From Jiangella mangrovi (GTDB lineage Bacteria > Actinomycetota > Actinomycetes > Jiangellales > Jiangellaceae), in assembly GCF_014204975.1 (NCBI RefSeq), contig NZ_JACHMM010000001.1, forward strand, positions 1,798,001 to 1,862,000: DNA of 64,000 nucleotides, given 5' to 3'. The notes under the pieces are model-generated. The model saw only the letters and a program-made list of their open reading frames with translations. It was not told the DNA's origin and made no database searches. Numbering within the stretch: position 1 is the first letter of the stretch; the number at the start of each line of letters is the position of its first letter. Made by a program: the position numbers and the translations under genes. This document shows, one piece after another, positions 7,974-16,521 of the stretch.

Positions 7974-9647
7974 TCAGTCCTGCCGCGCCGCCCAGGCACC
8001 GACGACCTGATCGAGCACGCCCATGGGGAGCGGGCCGTTGCCGAGCACGAGGTCGTGGAAGCCGCGCAGGTCGAACCGGTCGCCCATGGTGGCCTCGGCG
8101 GCGGCCCGGATGCGCTGGATCTCCAGGCGCCCCACCATGTAGGCGAGCGCCTGGCCGGGCGCGGAGATGTACCGGTCGACCTCGGTCTCGATCTCGATCT
8201 GGCTGGTCGCGGTGTTGGCGACCATGAAGTCGACCGCCTGCTGACGGCTCCAGCCCTTGGCGTGCAGCCCGGTGTCGACGACCAGCCGGCAGGCGCGCAT
8301 GGAGTCTTCGCTCAGCATCCCGAGCAGGGCGACGTCGTCGGAGTAGAGGCCCATCTCGTCGGCCAGCCGCTCGGCGTAGAGGCCCCAGCCCTCGTCGAAC
8401 GCGGTGATCGAGGCGAGCCGGCGCAGCAGCGGGAGGTCGGTGAGCTCTTGGGCGATGGTGAGCTGGAAGTGGTGTCCGGGGACGGCCTCGTGGAAGGCGA
8501 CGGACTCGGCGCCGTAGCGGTCGCGCTTCTCGGCCTCGTGGGTGTTGGCGAAGTAGGTGCCGGGACGGCTGCCATCCAGGGCCGGCTGCATGTAGTAGGC
8601 GCCGGGCGCACCCGGGGCCTCGGACGCCGGCACCGCCTCGACGACGCAGCTCTGCGACGGCAGCCGGCCGAACCACTGCGGCGCGACGCGCTCGGCGCGC
8701 TGGATGGCGGCGCGCGCGGCCGCGAGCAGCTCGTCGCCGTCGCGCCAGCGCATGGCGGGGTCGGTGCGCAGCCGGTGCAGGATGGCGGCCTGGTCGCCGG
8801 TGCCGAAGACGCGGCCGCCGATCTCCGCATACTCGGCGGTGAGCCGGGCCAGCACGTCGAGGCCGGTCTGGTGCAGCTCGTCGGGCGTGCGGGTGGTGGT
8901 GGTGTGGGCGCGGGCGACCCGGGCATAGAACTCGTCGCCGCCCGGCAGCCAGCACAGCCCGGCCCTGTCGTCGGGGCGCCCGTGCGGGACGACGTCGGCG
9001 GCGACGGAGTCGCGGTAGCGGGTGATCGCGGGGTGGACGACCTCGGTGAGCAGGCGGTCGCGCTCGGTGCGGAACGCGGCGGCGTCGGTGCCGCTGCCGG
9101 CGGCCGGCTCGGGCCGGCGGAGGGGGTCGTCGGCGGCGTTGGCGACGTAGCGGGTCCAGTGCGCGACGGTGGCCTCGGCCAGCCGGCGCACCGGCAGCCG
9201 CCCGGCGGCGATGCCCGCGCGATGGCGCTGAGTGATGGTGTCGAGCAGGGCCGGCAGCCCGGCCAGCCGGGCGAGGTAGCCGTCGGCGTGCGCGGGCTCG
9301 GAGATGCCGATCATGGTCAGCGACGAGAGCGAGGCGCTGGCCGGAGCGAAGAAGGAGTCGGTGACGGTGTACTCGACCGCGTGGGTGGCGAGGTGGTCCA
9401 GCTCGGCCTCGGCCTGCTGCAGGATGACCGCCCGCGTGATGCGGTCGGCGTCGTCGAGACCGGCGGGGTCGACGGCCTCGGCCCGCGCGGCGACGGAGGT
9501 CAGCCGGCCGGCGAACGCGGCCTCGCCGGCCTCGGTGTAGTCGGTGAGGCGGTCCTCGCGGTCGCGCAGCCCGAGCAGCGAGGCGTCGACCGGGTAGGCG
9601 TCGAACAGGAGGTCGATGAGCTCGTCGGCGAGCTGGGCGATGGTCAT
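7974..9647 (-). CDS. DUF885-family putative metallopeptidase
   Basis: A 557-residue protein of the DUF885 family. The zinc-binding helix is HEAVPGHHFQ, followed about 30 residues later by FDEGWGLYAERL, which supplies a further conserved glutamate. There is no signal peptide, so it is probably cytoplasmic. Family members are thought to be carboxypeptidase- or collagenase-like, but substrates are unknown. The ATG at 9647 overlaps the stop of the upstream exporter gene (ATGA), so the two are probably cotranscribed. The broken winged-helix gene begins four nucleotides downstream. Confidence 0.8.
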   Translation of the reverse strand: MTIAQLADELIDLLFDAYPVDASLLGLRDREDRLTDYTEAGEAAFAGRLTSVAARAEAVDPAGLDDADRITRAVILQQAEAELDHLATHAVEYTVTDSFFAPASASLSSLTMIGISEPAHADGYLARLAGLPALLDTITQRHRAGIAAGRLPVRRLAEATVAHWTRYVANAADDPLRRPEPAAGSGTDAAAFRTERDRLLTEVVHPAITRYRDSVAADVVPHGRPDDRAGLCWLPGGDEFYARVARAHTTTTRTPDELHQTGLDVLARLTAEYAEIGGRVFGTGDQAAILHRLRTDPAMRWRDGDELLAAARAAIQRAERVAPQWFGRLPSQSCVVEAVPASEAPGAPGAYYMQPALDGSRPGTYFANTHEAEKRDRYGAESVAFHEAVPGHHFQLTIAQELTDLPLLRRLASITAFDEGWGLYAERLADEMGLYSDDVALLGMLSEDSMRACRLVVDTGLHAKGWSRQQAVDFMVANTATSQIEIETEVDRYISAPGQALAYMVGRLEIQRIRAAAEATMGDRFDLRGFHDLVLGNGPLPMGVLDQVVGAWAARQD

Positions 9648-11137
9648 GCGGAACTCCCACGGGGTCTCGGCGTGGGAGAGACGCTATCCCGGCGGACCGA
9701 CAGGGCGACAACGGTTGACGCCAGGACCGAAACGAGGACGGCGCTCACCGTCGCGGCGACGGCGATGCCGCCGGTGAACGCGTCGCGCGCGGCCGCCAGC
9801 ACGACCCCGTCCGTGGACGACGCGACGACCGCGCCGAGCGTGTCCGCCCCGGCGTCCGCCCCGGTGTCCGCGCCCCGGAACACCGCCGTCACGACGCTGC
9901 CCAGGACCGCGATGCCGAGCGCGCCGCCGAGCTGCGGCGCCATGGACGACAACGCGGCGGCCGCACCCGCACGCTCCGGCGGTGCCGCCCCGATGACCTC
10001 GTCCGTGGCCAGCGCCATCATCGGGCCGAACCCCGCCGACACCGCCACCGACCCGGCCACCATCAACCCCAGTCCGGACGTCGCGGTGAGCTGGGTGAGC
10101 AGGACGAAACCGGCAGCTGACACCGTCAGGCCGGCACCGATCACCAGGCTCGGTCGCAGCCGCCGGGTCAGCCGGGGCGCCAGCAGCGAGCCGGCGATGA
10201 CCCCGAGCGCCGACGGCGCCGTCCACAGTCCCGCCTCGAGCGGGTCGAGGTCCTTCACCAGCTGCAGGTACTGGGCCAGGTAGTAGTTCGCGGCCCAGAG
10301 CACGAAGATCCCGATCGTCAGTGTCGCCACGACCACCGAGAACGCCCGGTCCCGGAACAGCCGCACATCGACGACGGGGTCCGCGAGTCTCCGCTGCCGC
10401 GCGACGAAGACGACACCGACGACCAGTCCGGCGACGACGGCGCCCACGGCACTCCAGCGCTCCCCGTCGGCGGCGATCTCCTTCAGCCCCCACACCATCG
10501 GCAGGACGGCACCCAGCGACAGCCCGACGCTCGCCAGGTCGATGCGGGCGGCGACGGCGGCCCGGTGTTCCGGCAGCAGCACCGGCCCGAGCGCGAGGAT
10601 CAGCACCATCACCGGCACGCCCAGCAGGAACACCGAACCCCACCAGAAGCGCTCCAGCAGCGCTCCGCCCACCAGTGGCCCGATCGCCGTGCCGCCGGCC
10701 ACGCTGGCGACGACGATCCCGAGGGCGACCGCCCGCTGCCGCGCCTCGCCGAACAACGTCGCCGCCAGGGAGAACGCCGACGGCATCAGCGTCGCCCCGG
10801 CCACGCCGAGCAGCGCGCGGGCGGCGATGAGCAGGTCCGGCGTGGGCGCGTAGGCCGCGAGCGCCGAGAGGACCCCGTACGCCGCGGCCCCGATCATCAG
10901 CAGTCGCCGCCGGCCGATCCGGTCGCCCACGGCGCCGAGCGCCAGCGTCGAGCCGGCCAGCAGGAACGCGTAGACGTCGACGATCCAGAGCAGCTGCGTC
11001 CCGGACGGCCGCAGGTCGGCGTCGATGGCCGGGAGTGCGAGATGGGTGACGGTCAGCTCGAGCGAGGCGAGCACCGCCACCACGCAGAGGACGGCGAGCC
11101 CGGCCCAGGCCCGGCGGGGGTCTTCGGTGATGGTCAC
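9644..11137 (-). CDS. MFS drug exporter, DHA2 (14-TM) family
   Basis: A 497-residue major-facilitator protein. Hydrophobic segments are consistent with 14 membrane spans. Motif A is GDRIGRRRLL, and motif C-like glycines (SVAGGTAIGPLVGGAL) mark a drug:H+ antiporter like EmrB or QacA. A TTG at 11158 is also in frame but lies inside the palindrome at 11154-11169; the GTG at 11137 (VTITEDPRRAW) places the start after it. The stop overlaps the start of the DUF885 gene. A palindromic site upstream suggests control by a MarR regulator. Confidence 0.85.
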   Translation of the reverse strand: MTITEDPRRAWAGLAVLCVVAVLASLELTVTHLALPAIDADLRPSGTQLLWIVDVYAFLLAGSTLALGAVGDRIGRRRLLMIGAAAYGVLSALAAYAPTPDLLIAARALLGVAGATLMPSAFSLAATLFGEARQRAVALGIVVASVAGGTAIGPLVGGALLERFWWGSVFLLGVPVMVLILALGPVLLPEHRAAVAARIDLASVGLSLGAVLPMVWGLKEIAADGERWSAVGAVVAGLVVGVVFVARQRRLADPVVDVRLFRDRAFSVVVATLTIGIFVLWAANYYLAQYLQLVKDLDPLEAGLWTAPSALGVIAGSLLAPRLTRRLRPSLVIGAGLTVSAAGFVLLTQLTATSGLGLMVAGSVAVSAGFGPMMALATDEVIGAAPPERAGAAAALSSMAPQLGGALGIAVLGSVVTAVFRGADTGADAGADTLGAVVASSTDGVVLAAARDAFTGGIAVAATVSAVLVSVLASTVVALSVRRDSVSPTPRPRGSSA

Positions 11138-11153
11138 GGAGCCAGGGTCCAAT

Positions 11154-11169
11154 CTCAACCATTGTTGAG
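11154..11169. promoter_or_regulatory. Candidate MarR operator before the DHA2 exporter
   Basis: A perfect inverted repeat, CTCAAC-CATT-GTTGAG, lies 17 bp upstream of the exporter's GTG start. On the coding strand it reads TCAACAATGGTTGA. A -35-like TTGACC (11169-11174, minus strand) abuts it, so a bound protein would block the promoter. The core is nearly the same as the site at 51503-51516 next to a MarR gene. Confidence 0.6.
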
Positions 11170-11210
11170 GTCAAGTCGTGCTCGCGGCCGGTTCGGGTAC
11201 AGGGGGCCGC

Positions 11211-11681
11211 ATGAACCCCTCTGCCGACGACCTCCCCGCCCCGCCCGACGGCGTCGACCCGGCCACCGTCGCCGCCGTCGGCGCCCTGACCGAGGCGCTC
11301 GAGACGACCGAGGTGGCGCGCGGGCACCTGTTCGCGTTCCACCAGCTCACCGGGTCGGCGGACTTCGAGCTGGAGGACGCGATCGAGCAGCTGGAGAAGG
11401 CCGGGCGCGACCTCGTGGGCGGGCGGCGGACTGACGGGTCCGCCCGCGTGCAGACCTTCCTGCCGGACGTGGGTGGCGGTGCTGTTGCCAGGGCGACAGT
11501 TCGGCCACCCACCGGGTGCAGCGTCGCAACACCGTGGCCGAGCTGTCGCGTCCACGTTCTCCGGAGGGCCCGGCTCAGAGGCGGGCGCGCAGCTCCGTGG
11601 CCCGGGCCGCGACGGACGCCAGCACTCGCCGCGTCGTCGCCAGCTCGCCGGCGTCGATGCCGCCGTAGACCTCGGCGGTGA
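11211..11681 (+). CDS. Hypothetical protein, C-terminus possibly degenerate
   Basis: The first 70 residues or so (MNPSADDLPAPPDGVDPATV, then ARGHLFAFHQLTGSADFELEDAIEQL) look like real protein and resemble a conserved actinobacterial hypothetical family. In relatives, as I recall them, this region continues into a longer conserved domain. Here, after about 11420, the frame runs into Arg/Pro-rich low-quality sequence until the stop, and it overlaps the convergent MarR-like gene by over 100 bp. A GC-rich hairpin (arms GGCGGAC/GTCCGCC, 11425-11444) sits at the change point. I read this as a truncated or frameshifted gene whose true end is uncertain. Confidence 0.4.
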   Translation: MNPSADDLPAPPDGVDPATVAAVGALTEALETTEVARGHLFAFHQLTGSADFELEDAIEQLEKAGRDLVGGRRTDGSARVQTFLPDVGGGAVARATVRPPTGCSVATPWPSCRVHVLRRARLRGGRAAPWPGPRRTPALAASSPARRRRCRRRPRR

Positions 11682-12015
11682 TGGCGGCGACCCCGCCCTG
11701 GATCTCGTCGAACAACGCCGTGCCCTCGGGGGTCAACCCGACCTGCTCGAACCCGTCGTAAGACAGCAGCCCGCGTCCTTCGAGGGCGCAGAGCAGCGCC
11801 GTCGCCTGGGTGGCGTCGAGGTCCAGCGCCAGGACGACGCCGTCGCGCAGGGCAGGCTGCGACACCCGCCCGGGGACGGCGACGCCGAGCGTGCGCAGCG
11901 CGACCCATTCGGCGAACGTGACGTCCTGGGCGTCGAGCACGACGTCGAGGAGGGAGCGGACGGCCTTGGCGGCGTCGCCGAGGTCGACGCCCGGAAGCGG
12001 GGTGGTGGTGTTCAT
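11575..12015 (-). CDS. MarR-like winged-helix protein (second of a pair)
   Basis: A 146-residue protein with an N-terminal helix (VRSLLDVVLDAQDVTFAEWVALRTL) like the dimer/winged-helix start of MarR proteins, and a later segment LLCALEGRGLLSYDG followed by LTPEGTALFDEI, matching the recognition-helix/wing region. It overlaps the upstream MarR gene by four bases (ATGA), so the two are translationally coupled. A pair of consecutive MarR-type proteins could form a heterodimer or regulate different targets; this is inference. No enzyme domain is present. Confidence 0.7.
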   Translation of the reverse strand: MNTTTPLPGVDLGDAAKAVRSLLDVVLDAQDVTFAEWVALRTLGVAVPGRVSQPALRDGVVLALDLDATQATALLCALEGRGLLSYDGFEQVGLTPEGTALFDEIQGGVAAITAEVYGGIDAGELATTRRVLASVAARATELRARL

Positions 12016-12476
12016 GGGGTCCTCCCGGGGTCGGGCGGCGGCGGCGCGTGCAACAGGGTGGTCAGGGTGGCGATGAAGTCGCGGGTCTGCTCGCTGCCGG
12101 GCCCGCCGAGCGGCTCGGCGAGCTGGTCCTGCAGCGTCATGACGCGGGTGGTGGCGGCTTCGGCGATCTCGGCTCCCTGCTCGGTGAGGGTGAGCCGGAC
12201 GGCGCGCGAGTCGGCCGGGTCGGTGGTGCGGCGCAGCAGGCCGTGGCCCTCGAGCGTGCGCACCAGCTTGGACACGAAGACCGGATCGAGGCCGGTGTGG
12301 TCGGACAGTTCCCGCTGGCTCGGCTGCCCGCCGGCCCGGGTGACGCCGTAGAGGGTGGCGAGCACGGAGAACTGCGCCTGCGTGAGCCCGAACGGTGCGA
12401 GCGCCCGGTCGAGCAGCGCGCCCCACTTGGTCGCGAGCCGCCACACGAGGTAGCCCGCGGTCGGGTTCTTCTTCAT
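12012..12476 (-). CDS. MarR-family transcriptional regulator
   Basis: A 154-residue MarR regulator. It has the dimerisation helix (YLVWRLATKWGALLDRAL), the winged helix QRELSDHTGLDPVFVSKLVRTLE, and the wing RRTTDPADSRAVRLTLTEQG whose D-x-R motif contacts DNA. The start is either the ATG at 12476 or the GTG directly before it (12479). No strong ribosome-binding site is visible. A 19-bp palindrome lies 17 bp upstream, fitting autorepression. The second MarR-like gene overlaps its stop. Confidence 0.88.
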   Translation of the reverse strand: MKKNPTAGYLVWRLATKWGALLDRALAPFGLTQAQFSVLATLYGVTRAGGQPSQRELSDHTGLDPVFVSKLVRTLEGHGLLRRTTDPADSRAVRLTLTEQGAEIAEAATTRVMTLQDQLAEPLGGPGSEQTRDFIATLTTLLHAPPPPDPGRTP

Positions 12477-12492
12477 CACCCGAAAAACTGTA

Positions 12493-12511
12493 CGTGGACA
12501 CTATGTCCACG
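12493..12511. promoter_or_regulatory. Palindromic operator of the MarR gene pair
   Basis: A perfect palindrome CGTGGACA-CTA-TGTCCACG lies between the end of pnkp and the start of the MarR gene. The arms are 8 bp with a 3-bp centre, a size typical of MarR dimer operators. It differs from the AACAATGGTT-type site found at the other MarR gene in this window, so it is probably the autoregulatory site of this MarR protein. Confidence 0.6.
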
Positions 12512-12538
12512 GCAACATTTATTGACGCGGCAACGGAG

Positions 12539-15094
12539 TCAGAGCCGAGGGTCGACCGGCTCGGACTCCAGCGCCAGGACGGCGAAGACCGGTTCATGGA
12601 CGCGCCAGAGCGGCTCGGACCGGGCCAGCCGCTCGAGCGCCTCGAGGCCGAGCGCGTACTCGCGCAGCGCGAGGGAGCGCTTGTGCCCGAGCCCGCGGTC
12701 CTTCAGCCGCTCCAGGTTCACCGGCAGCGTGTAGTCGGGGCCGTAGATGATCCGCAGGTACTCGCGGCCGCGCACCTTGAGTCCCGGCTGCACCAGCCCG
12801 CGCCGGCCGCGGACGAGGTTCGCCGCGGGCTTGACGACCATCCCTTCGCCGCCGGCGTCCGTGAGCGACGTCCACCACTCGACTCCGGCGGCGGTCGATT
12901 CCGGTGACGACACCGACACCGCCAGCCGCCGCGTCGGGCGGAACAGCACCGGGTCCGCGGCCACCAGCCGGTCGGCCAGCGCGAGGTGCCACGGGTGGGG
13001 CCGGTCGTGGTACGTCGCGCCCTCCGTGGCGAGCAGCTGGAACGGCGCCACCTGGACGCCGTCGAGCCCGTCGACCGGCCAGACGTAGCGCCGGTACGCC
13101 GCCGCGAAGTCCGCCGCGTTGGCCGCACGCGCCGTCGTCCGGTCCAGCAACGCCGCCACCTCCAGTCCCCGTGACGCCGCGCGGGAGAGGGCAGACACCG
13201 CGACCGGCAGCGCCGACCGCGCCGCCGCCCCGACCGACGCGTATTGGCCGCGCAGCAGCGACTCCGCCTTCGCCGACCACGGCAGCAGCTCGGCGTCGAG
13301 CAGCACCCAGTCGGTCCCGAGCTCGTCCCACAGCCCGGCCGCCGTCACCGCCACCCGCACGCCGTCGAGCAGCACCTCCGTCAACGCCGAGGCGAAGAAC
13401 GACCGCCCCGTCCGGGTGTACACCGCGCCCGTCTCACCGGCAGGCGCGCCGAACCGGCGGGTCGCCGCCGCCTGGTCGCGGCAGACCAGCAGGACGGCCC
13501 GCGAGCCCATGTGCTTCTCCTCGCACACGACCTCGTCGACGCCGTCGGCCGCGAACGCGGCGAAGGCCTCCGCGGGATGCTCCAAGACCTCCGGCAGCGG
13601 CGACGTCGCGACCGGCGCCATGGTCGGCGGCAGGTACGGCAGCCAGCGCGGATGCAGCGCGTACCGGCTCATCACCTCGAGCGCGCCGGCGGCGTTCTCG
13701 GCCCGCACCGTGATCCGGCCGTGGTGCTCCGTCTCGACGACCCGCTTGCCCAGGACGTCGGTGAGGTCCAGCTCGTCGCCCGCCCGCGACGACGCCTCTC
13801 CGGCCGCAACCGCTGGAACCAGCGGCTTCACCGGCTCGTACCAGACCCGCTCGGCCGGAACCTGGACCACCTCGCGCTCCGGGTAGCGCAGCGCCGTGAG
13901 GTGCCCGCCGAACACGCAGCCGGTGTCGAGGCACATCGTGTTGTTGACCCACTCCGGCTCCGGCGTGGGCGTGTGGCCGTACAGCACCATGGCCCGGCCG
14001 CGGTAGTCGTTGGCCCACGGGTAGCGCACCGGCAGCCCGAACTCGTCGGTCTCGCCGGTGGTGTCGCCGTAGAGCGCGAACGCGCGCACCCGGCCCGACG
14101 CGCGACCGTGGTACGCCTCCTTGAGCCCGGCGTGCGCGACCACCAGCTTCCCGTCGTCGAGGACGAGGTGCGAGACGAGGTCGCGGCACCAGTCGCGCAC
14201 CTCGGCGGCGAACGACGGCGGCTCGGCGGACAGCTGCTCCAGGGTCTCGGCCAGCCCGTGCCCCACCTTGACCTGCTGACCGCCCAGGGCCCGGACCAGC
14301 TTGTGCTCGTGGTTGCCGGGGACGGCGAGCGCGTGCCCGGCCGCCGTCATGCCCATGGCCAGCCGCAGCACGCCCGGCGAGTCCGGCCCGCGGTCGACGA
14401 GGTCGCCGAGGAAGACGACGCGGCGGCCCTCGGGGTGGACGGCGTCGACGGCGCGCCCGTCGTCGTCGCGCACGACGGCATACCCGAGCCGCCCGAGCAG
14501 CGACTCCAGCTCGGACCGGCAGCCGTGCACGTCGCCGATGACGTCGAACGGGCCGTGCTCGTCGCGACGGTCGTTGTAGAGCCGCTCGCGCACGATGGTG
14601 ACCGACTCGATCTCCTCGGCCGAGCGCAGCACGTGCACCTGGCGGAACCCCTCTTTGGCCAGGCCGCGCAGCGACCGGCGGAGCTGGTCGCGCTGGCGCC
14701 GGACCACGTGCGGGCCGAAGTCGCGGTCCGGCCGGTCCCGGTTGCGCTCGACGCACACGCTCTCGGGGACGTCGAGGACGATCGCGACCGGCAGCACGTC
14801 GTGCGCCTTGGCGAGGTCGACGACCTTGCGGCGGGCGTCCTTCTGCACGTTCGTGGCGTCGACGACGGTGAGCCGGCCGCCGGCCAGCCGCTTCCCGGCG
14901 ATGTAGTAGAGGACGTCGAAGGCGTCGCCGCTGACCGTCTGGTCGTTCTCGTCGTCGGCCACGAGGCCGCGGCAGAAGTCGCTGGAGACGACCTCGAACC
15001 GGCCGAAGTGCCGGGCAGCGAACGTCGACTTGCCCGAGCCGGACACGCCGACCAGCGCGACCAGCGACAGCTCCGGGATCCCGATGCTGCTCAT
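12539..15094 (-). CDS. pnkp: Polynucleotide kinase-phosphatase with ligase-like domain (bacterial RNA repair)
   Basis: An 851-residue three-domain RNA-repair enzyme. The N-terminal 5'-OH kinase has P-loop GVSGSGKST (residues 16-24). The central metallophosphoesterase has GDVHGC (about 187-192), GDLVDRGPDS (about 230) and GNHEHK (about 260), and removes 2',3'-cyclic or 3' phosphates. The C-terminal adenylyltransferase/ligase-like domain has the lysine motif EEKHMGSR (nucleophile near K527). This matches bacterial Pnkp of the Pnkp/Hen1 system, which heals and seals RNAs cut by ribotoxins. The ATG at 15094 overlaps the hen1 stop (ATGA), so the two are coupled. Catalytic motifs of all three domains look intact. 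Confidence 0.95.
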   Translation of the reverse strand: MSSIGIPELSLVALVGVSGSGKSTFAARHFGRFEVVSSDFCRGLVADDENDQTVSGDAFDVLYYIAGKRLAGGRLTVVDATNVQKDARRKVVDLAKAHDVLPVAIVLDVPESVCVERNRDRPDRDFGPHVVRRQRDQLRRSLRGLAKEGFRQVHVLRSAEEIESVTIVRERLYNDRRDEHGPFDVIGDVHGCRSELESLLGRLGYAVVRDDDGRAVDAVHPEGRRVVFLGDLVDRGPDSPGVLRLAMGMTAAGHALAVPGNHEHKLVRALGGQQVKVGHGLAETLEQLSAEPPSFAAEVRDWCRDLVSHLVLDDGKLVVAHAGLKEAYHGRASGRVRAFALYGDTTGETDEFGLPVRYPWANDYRGRAMVLYGHTPTPEPEWVNNTMCLDTGCVFGGHLTALRYPEREVVQVPAERVWYEPVKPLVPAVAAGEASSRAGDELDLTDVLGKRVVETEHHGRITVRAENAAGALEVMSRYALHPRWLPYLPPTMAPVATSPLPEVLEHPAEAFAAFAADGVDEVVCEEKHMGSRAVLLVCRDQAAATRRFGAPAGETGAVYTRTGRSFFASALTEVLLDGVRVAVTAAGLWDELGTDWVLLDAELLPWSAKAESLLRGQYASVGAAARSALPVAVSALSRAASRGLEVAALLDRTTARAANAADFAAAYRRYVWPVDGLDGVQVAPFQLLATEGATYHDRPHPWHLALADRLVAADPVLFRPTRRLAVSVSSPESTAAGVEWWTSLTDAGGEGMVVKPAANLVRGRRGLVQPGLKVRGREYLRIIYGPDYTLPVNLERLKDRGLGHKRSLALREYALGLEALERLARSEPLWRVHEPVFAVLALESEPVDPRL

Positions 15095-16500
15095 GCGGGG
15101 ACCTCCGACCGGGTGAAGGTCGCGAGCTGGGTCGGCGGTCCGGCGACGGCGTCCGGCTCGCCCACGGGGGCGAACGCGACGGTGTAGCCGTGTGCGTCCG
15201 CCACACGTGTCGCCCACGCGGCGAACTCCGCGCGGGTCCACTCGAACCGGTGGTCCGGGTGGCGCAGCGTGCCGGCGGGCAGGGTCTCGAACAACACGTT
15301 GTACTCGCTGTTGGGCGTGGTGACGACGACCGTCCGAGGCCGGGCGTGGCCGAACACCGTCCGCTCCAGCGCCGGCAGCCGCTCCGGGTCGATGTGCTCG
15401 ACCACCTCCATGAGCACGAGGGCGTCGAAGCCGGACAGGCGGTCGTCGCGGTAGGTGACCGACGACTGCAGCAGCGTGATGCGTGAGCGCTGCCGCTCGC
15501 CCATGCGGTCGAGGTGCAGCCGGGCGGCGGCCCGTTCGAGCACCCGCGGCGCGACGTCGGCGCCGACGATCTCGGTGAACGACGCGTCGGCCAGCAGCTC
15601 GCGCAGCAATGCCCCCTCGCCGCAGCCGAGGTCGACGACGCGGTGCGCGCCGGCCGCCGTCAGCTGCTCGACGACGGCCGCCTTCCGCAGCTGGGCCAGC
15701 GGGACCGACGCCGGCGGGTCCACCTCCTCCGTCTCGTCGATCTCCTCGGCCTCCCCGGGAGCGTCGTCCAGCTCGGCCAGCCGGGCCAGCGCGTCGGCGA
15801 CGAAGCCGCGCTTGTGCGCCAGGTAGCGCCGGACGATCGCGTCGCGCTGCGGGTGGGTCTGCAGCCAGGACCCGCCGCTGCGGATGAGCTTGTCGACCTC
15901 GTCGCTACTCACCCAGTAGTGCTTGGCGCCGTCGAGCACCGGCAGCAGCACGTAGAGGTGCGAGAGCGCGACGTCCAGCGGCAGCGTGCCCCGCAGCGTG
16001 ACGTCGGCGTAGCGGGAGTCTCCCCACGCCGGCAGCTCCGGGTCGAGCGGCTGCACCGTCGCCGACACCGACCAGCCGAGCGGCGCGAACAGGGAGCTGA
16101 CGCCGTCGGCCCCGCCCCTGGACGGCAGGGACGGAAGGCGCACCTCGAGCGGCAGCGGCACGCCGACCAGCTCGGGCCGGGCGTCGCACCGTCCCTTCAG
16201 GGCCGACCCGAACACCCGGCCCAGCGCGACCGACAGCATCGACGACGCCGCGTACGGCCGGTCGTTGACGTACTGGGCGAGGCTGAGCGCGTCGCCGCCG
16301 AACCTCCGGCCGCGCACCAGCTCGATCGGGTCGACCTCGAGCAGCAGCGCGACGGTGCACCGTTGGTCGGTCGCCTCCGGGTAGAAGACGTGCGCGACGC
16401 CGACGCTGAGCTCGAAGCTCTGCACCCGCTCGGGATGCTTGTGCAGCAGATAGCCGAGGTCGGAGGCGTGGCCGGCGGTCGAGGTCAGGGTCAGCAGCAC
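15091..16500 (-). CDS. hen1: 3'-terminal RNA ribose 2'-O-methyltransferase Hen1
   Basis: A 469-residue bacterial Hen1. The N-terminal half (about 1-240) is the bacterial-specific domain that supports Pnkp ligation. An acidic linker (about 250-262) is followed by the SAM-dependent methyltransferase with VVDLGCGEGALL (about 288-299) and the metal-binding set EVVEHID (E365, E368, H369) plus HPDHRFEW (H417). Hen1 marks the 3'-terminal ribose of a broken RNA before Pnkp seals it, so the repaired site resists re-cleavage. Translation starts at GTG 16500 and the gene overlaps pnkp. Confidence 0.95.
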   Translation of the reverse strand: MLLTLTSTAGHASDLGYLLHKHPERVQSFELSVGVAHVFYPEATDQRCTVALLLEVDPIELVRGRRFGGDALSLAQYVNDRPYAASSMLSVALGRVFGSALKGRCDARPELVGVPLPLEVRLPSLPSRGGADGVSSLFAPLGWSVSATVQPLDPELPAWGDSRYADVTLRGTLPLDVALSHLYVLLPVLDGAKHYWVSSDEVDKLIRSGGSWLQTHPQRDAIVRRYLAHKRGFVADALARLAELDDAPGEAEEIDETEEVDPPASVPLAQLRKAAVVEQLTAAGAHRVVDLGCGEGALLRELLADASFTEIVGADVAPRVLERAAARLHLDRMGERQRSRITLLQSSVTYRDDRLSGFDALVLMEVVEHIDPERLPALERTVFGHARPRTVVVTTPNSEYNVLFETLPAGTLRHPDHRFEWTRAEFAAWATRVADAHGYTVAFAPVGEPDAVAGPPTQLATFTRSEVPA

Positions 16501-16521
16501 CGGACCATTCTCACCGTCCGG

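Noticed and set aside
7434-10283. A 949-codon plus-strand open frame opposite the DUF885 and MFS genes
   Set aside because: Low-complexity shadow frame; the minus strand carries clear HExxxxH and transporter motifs.
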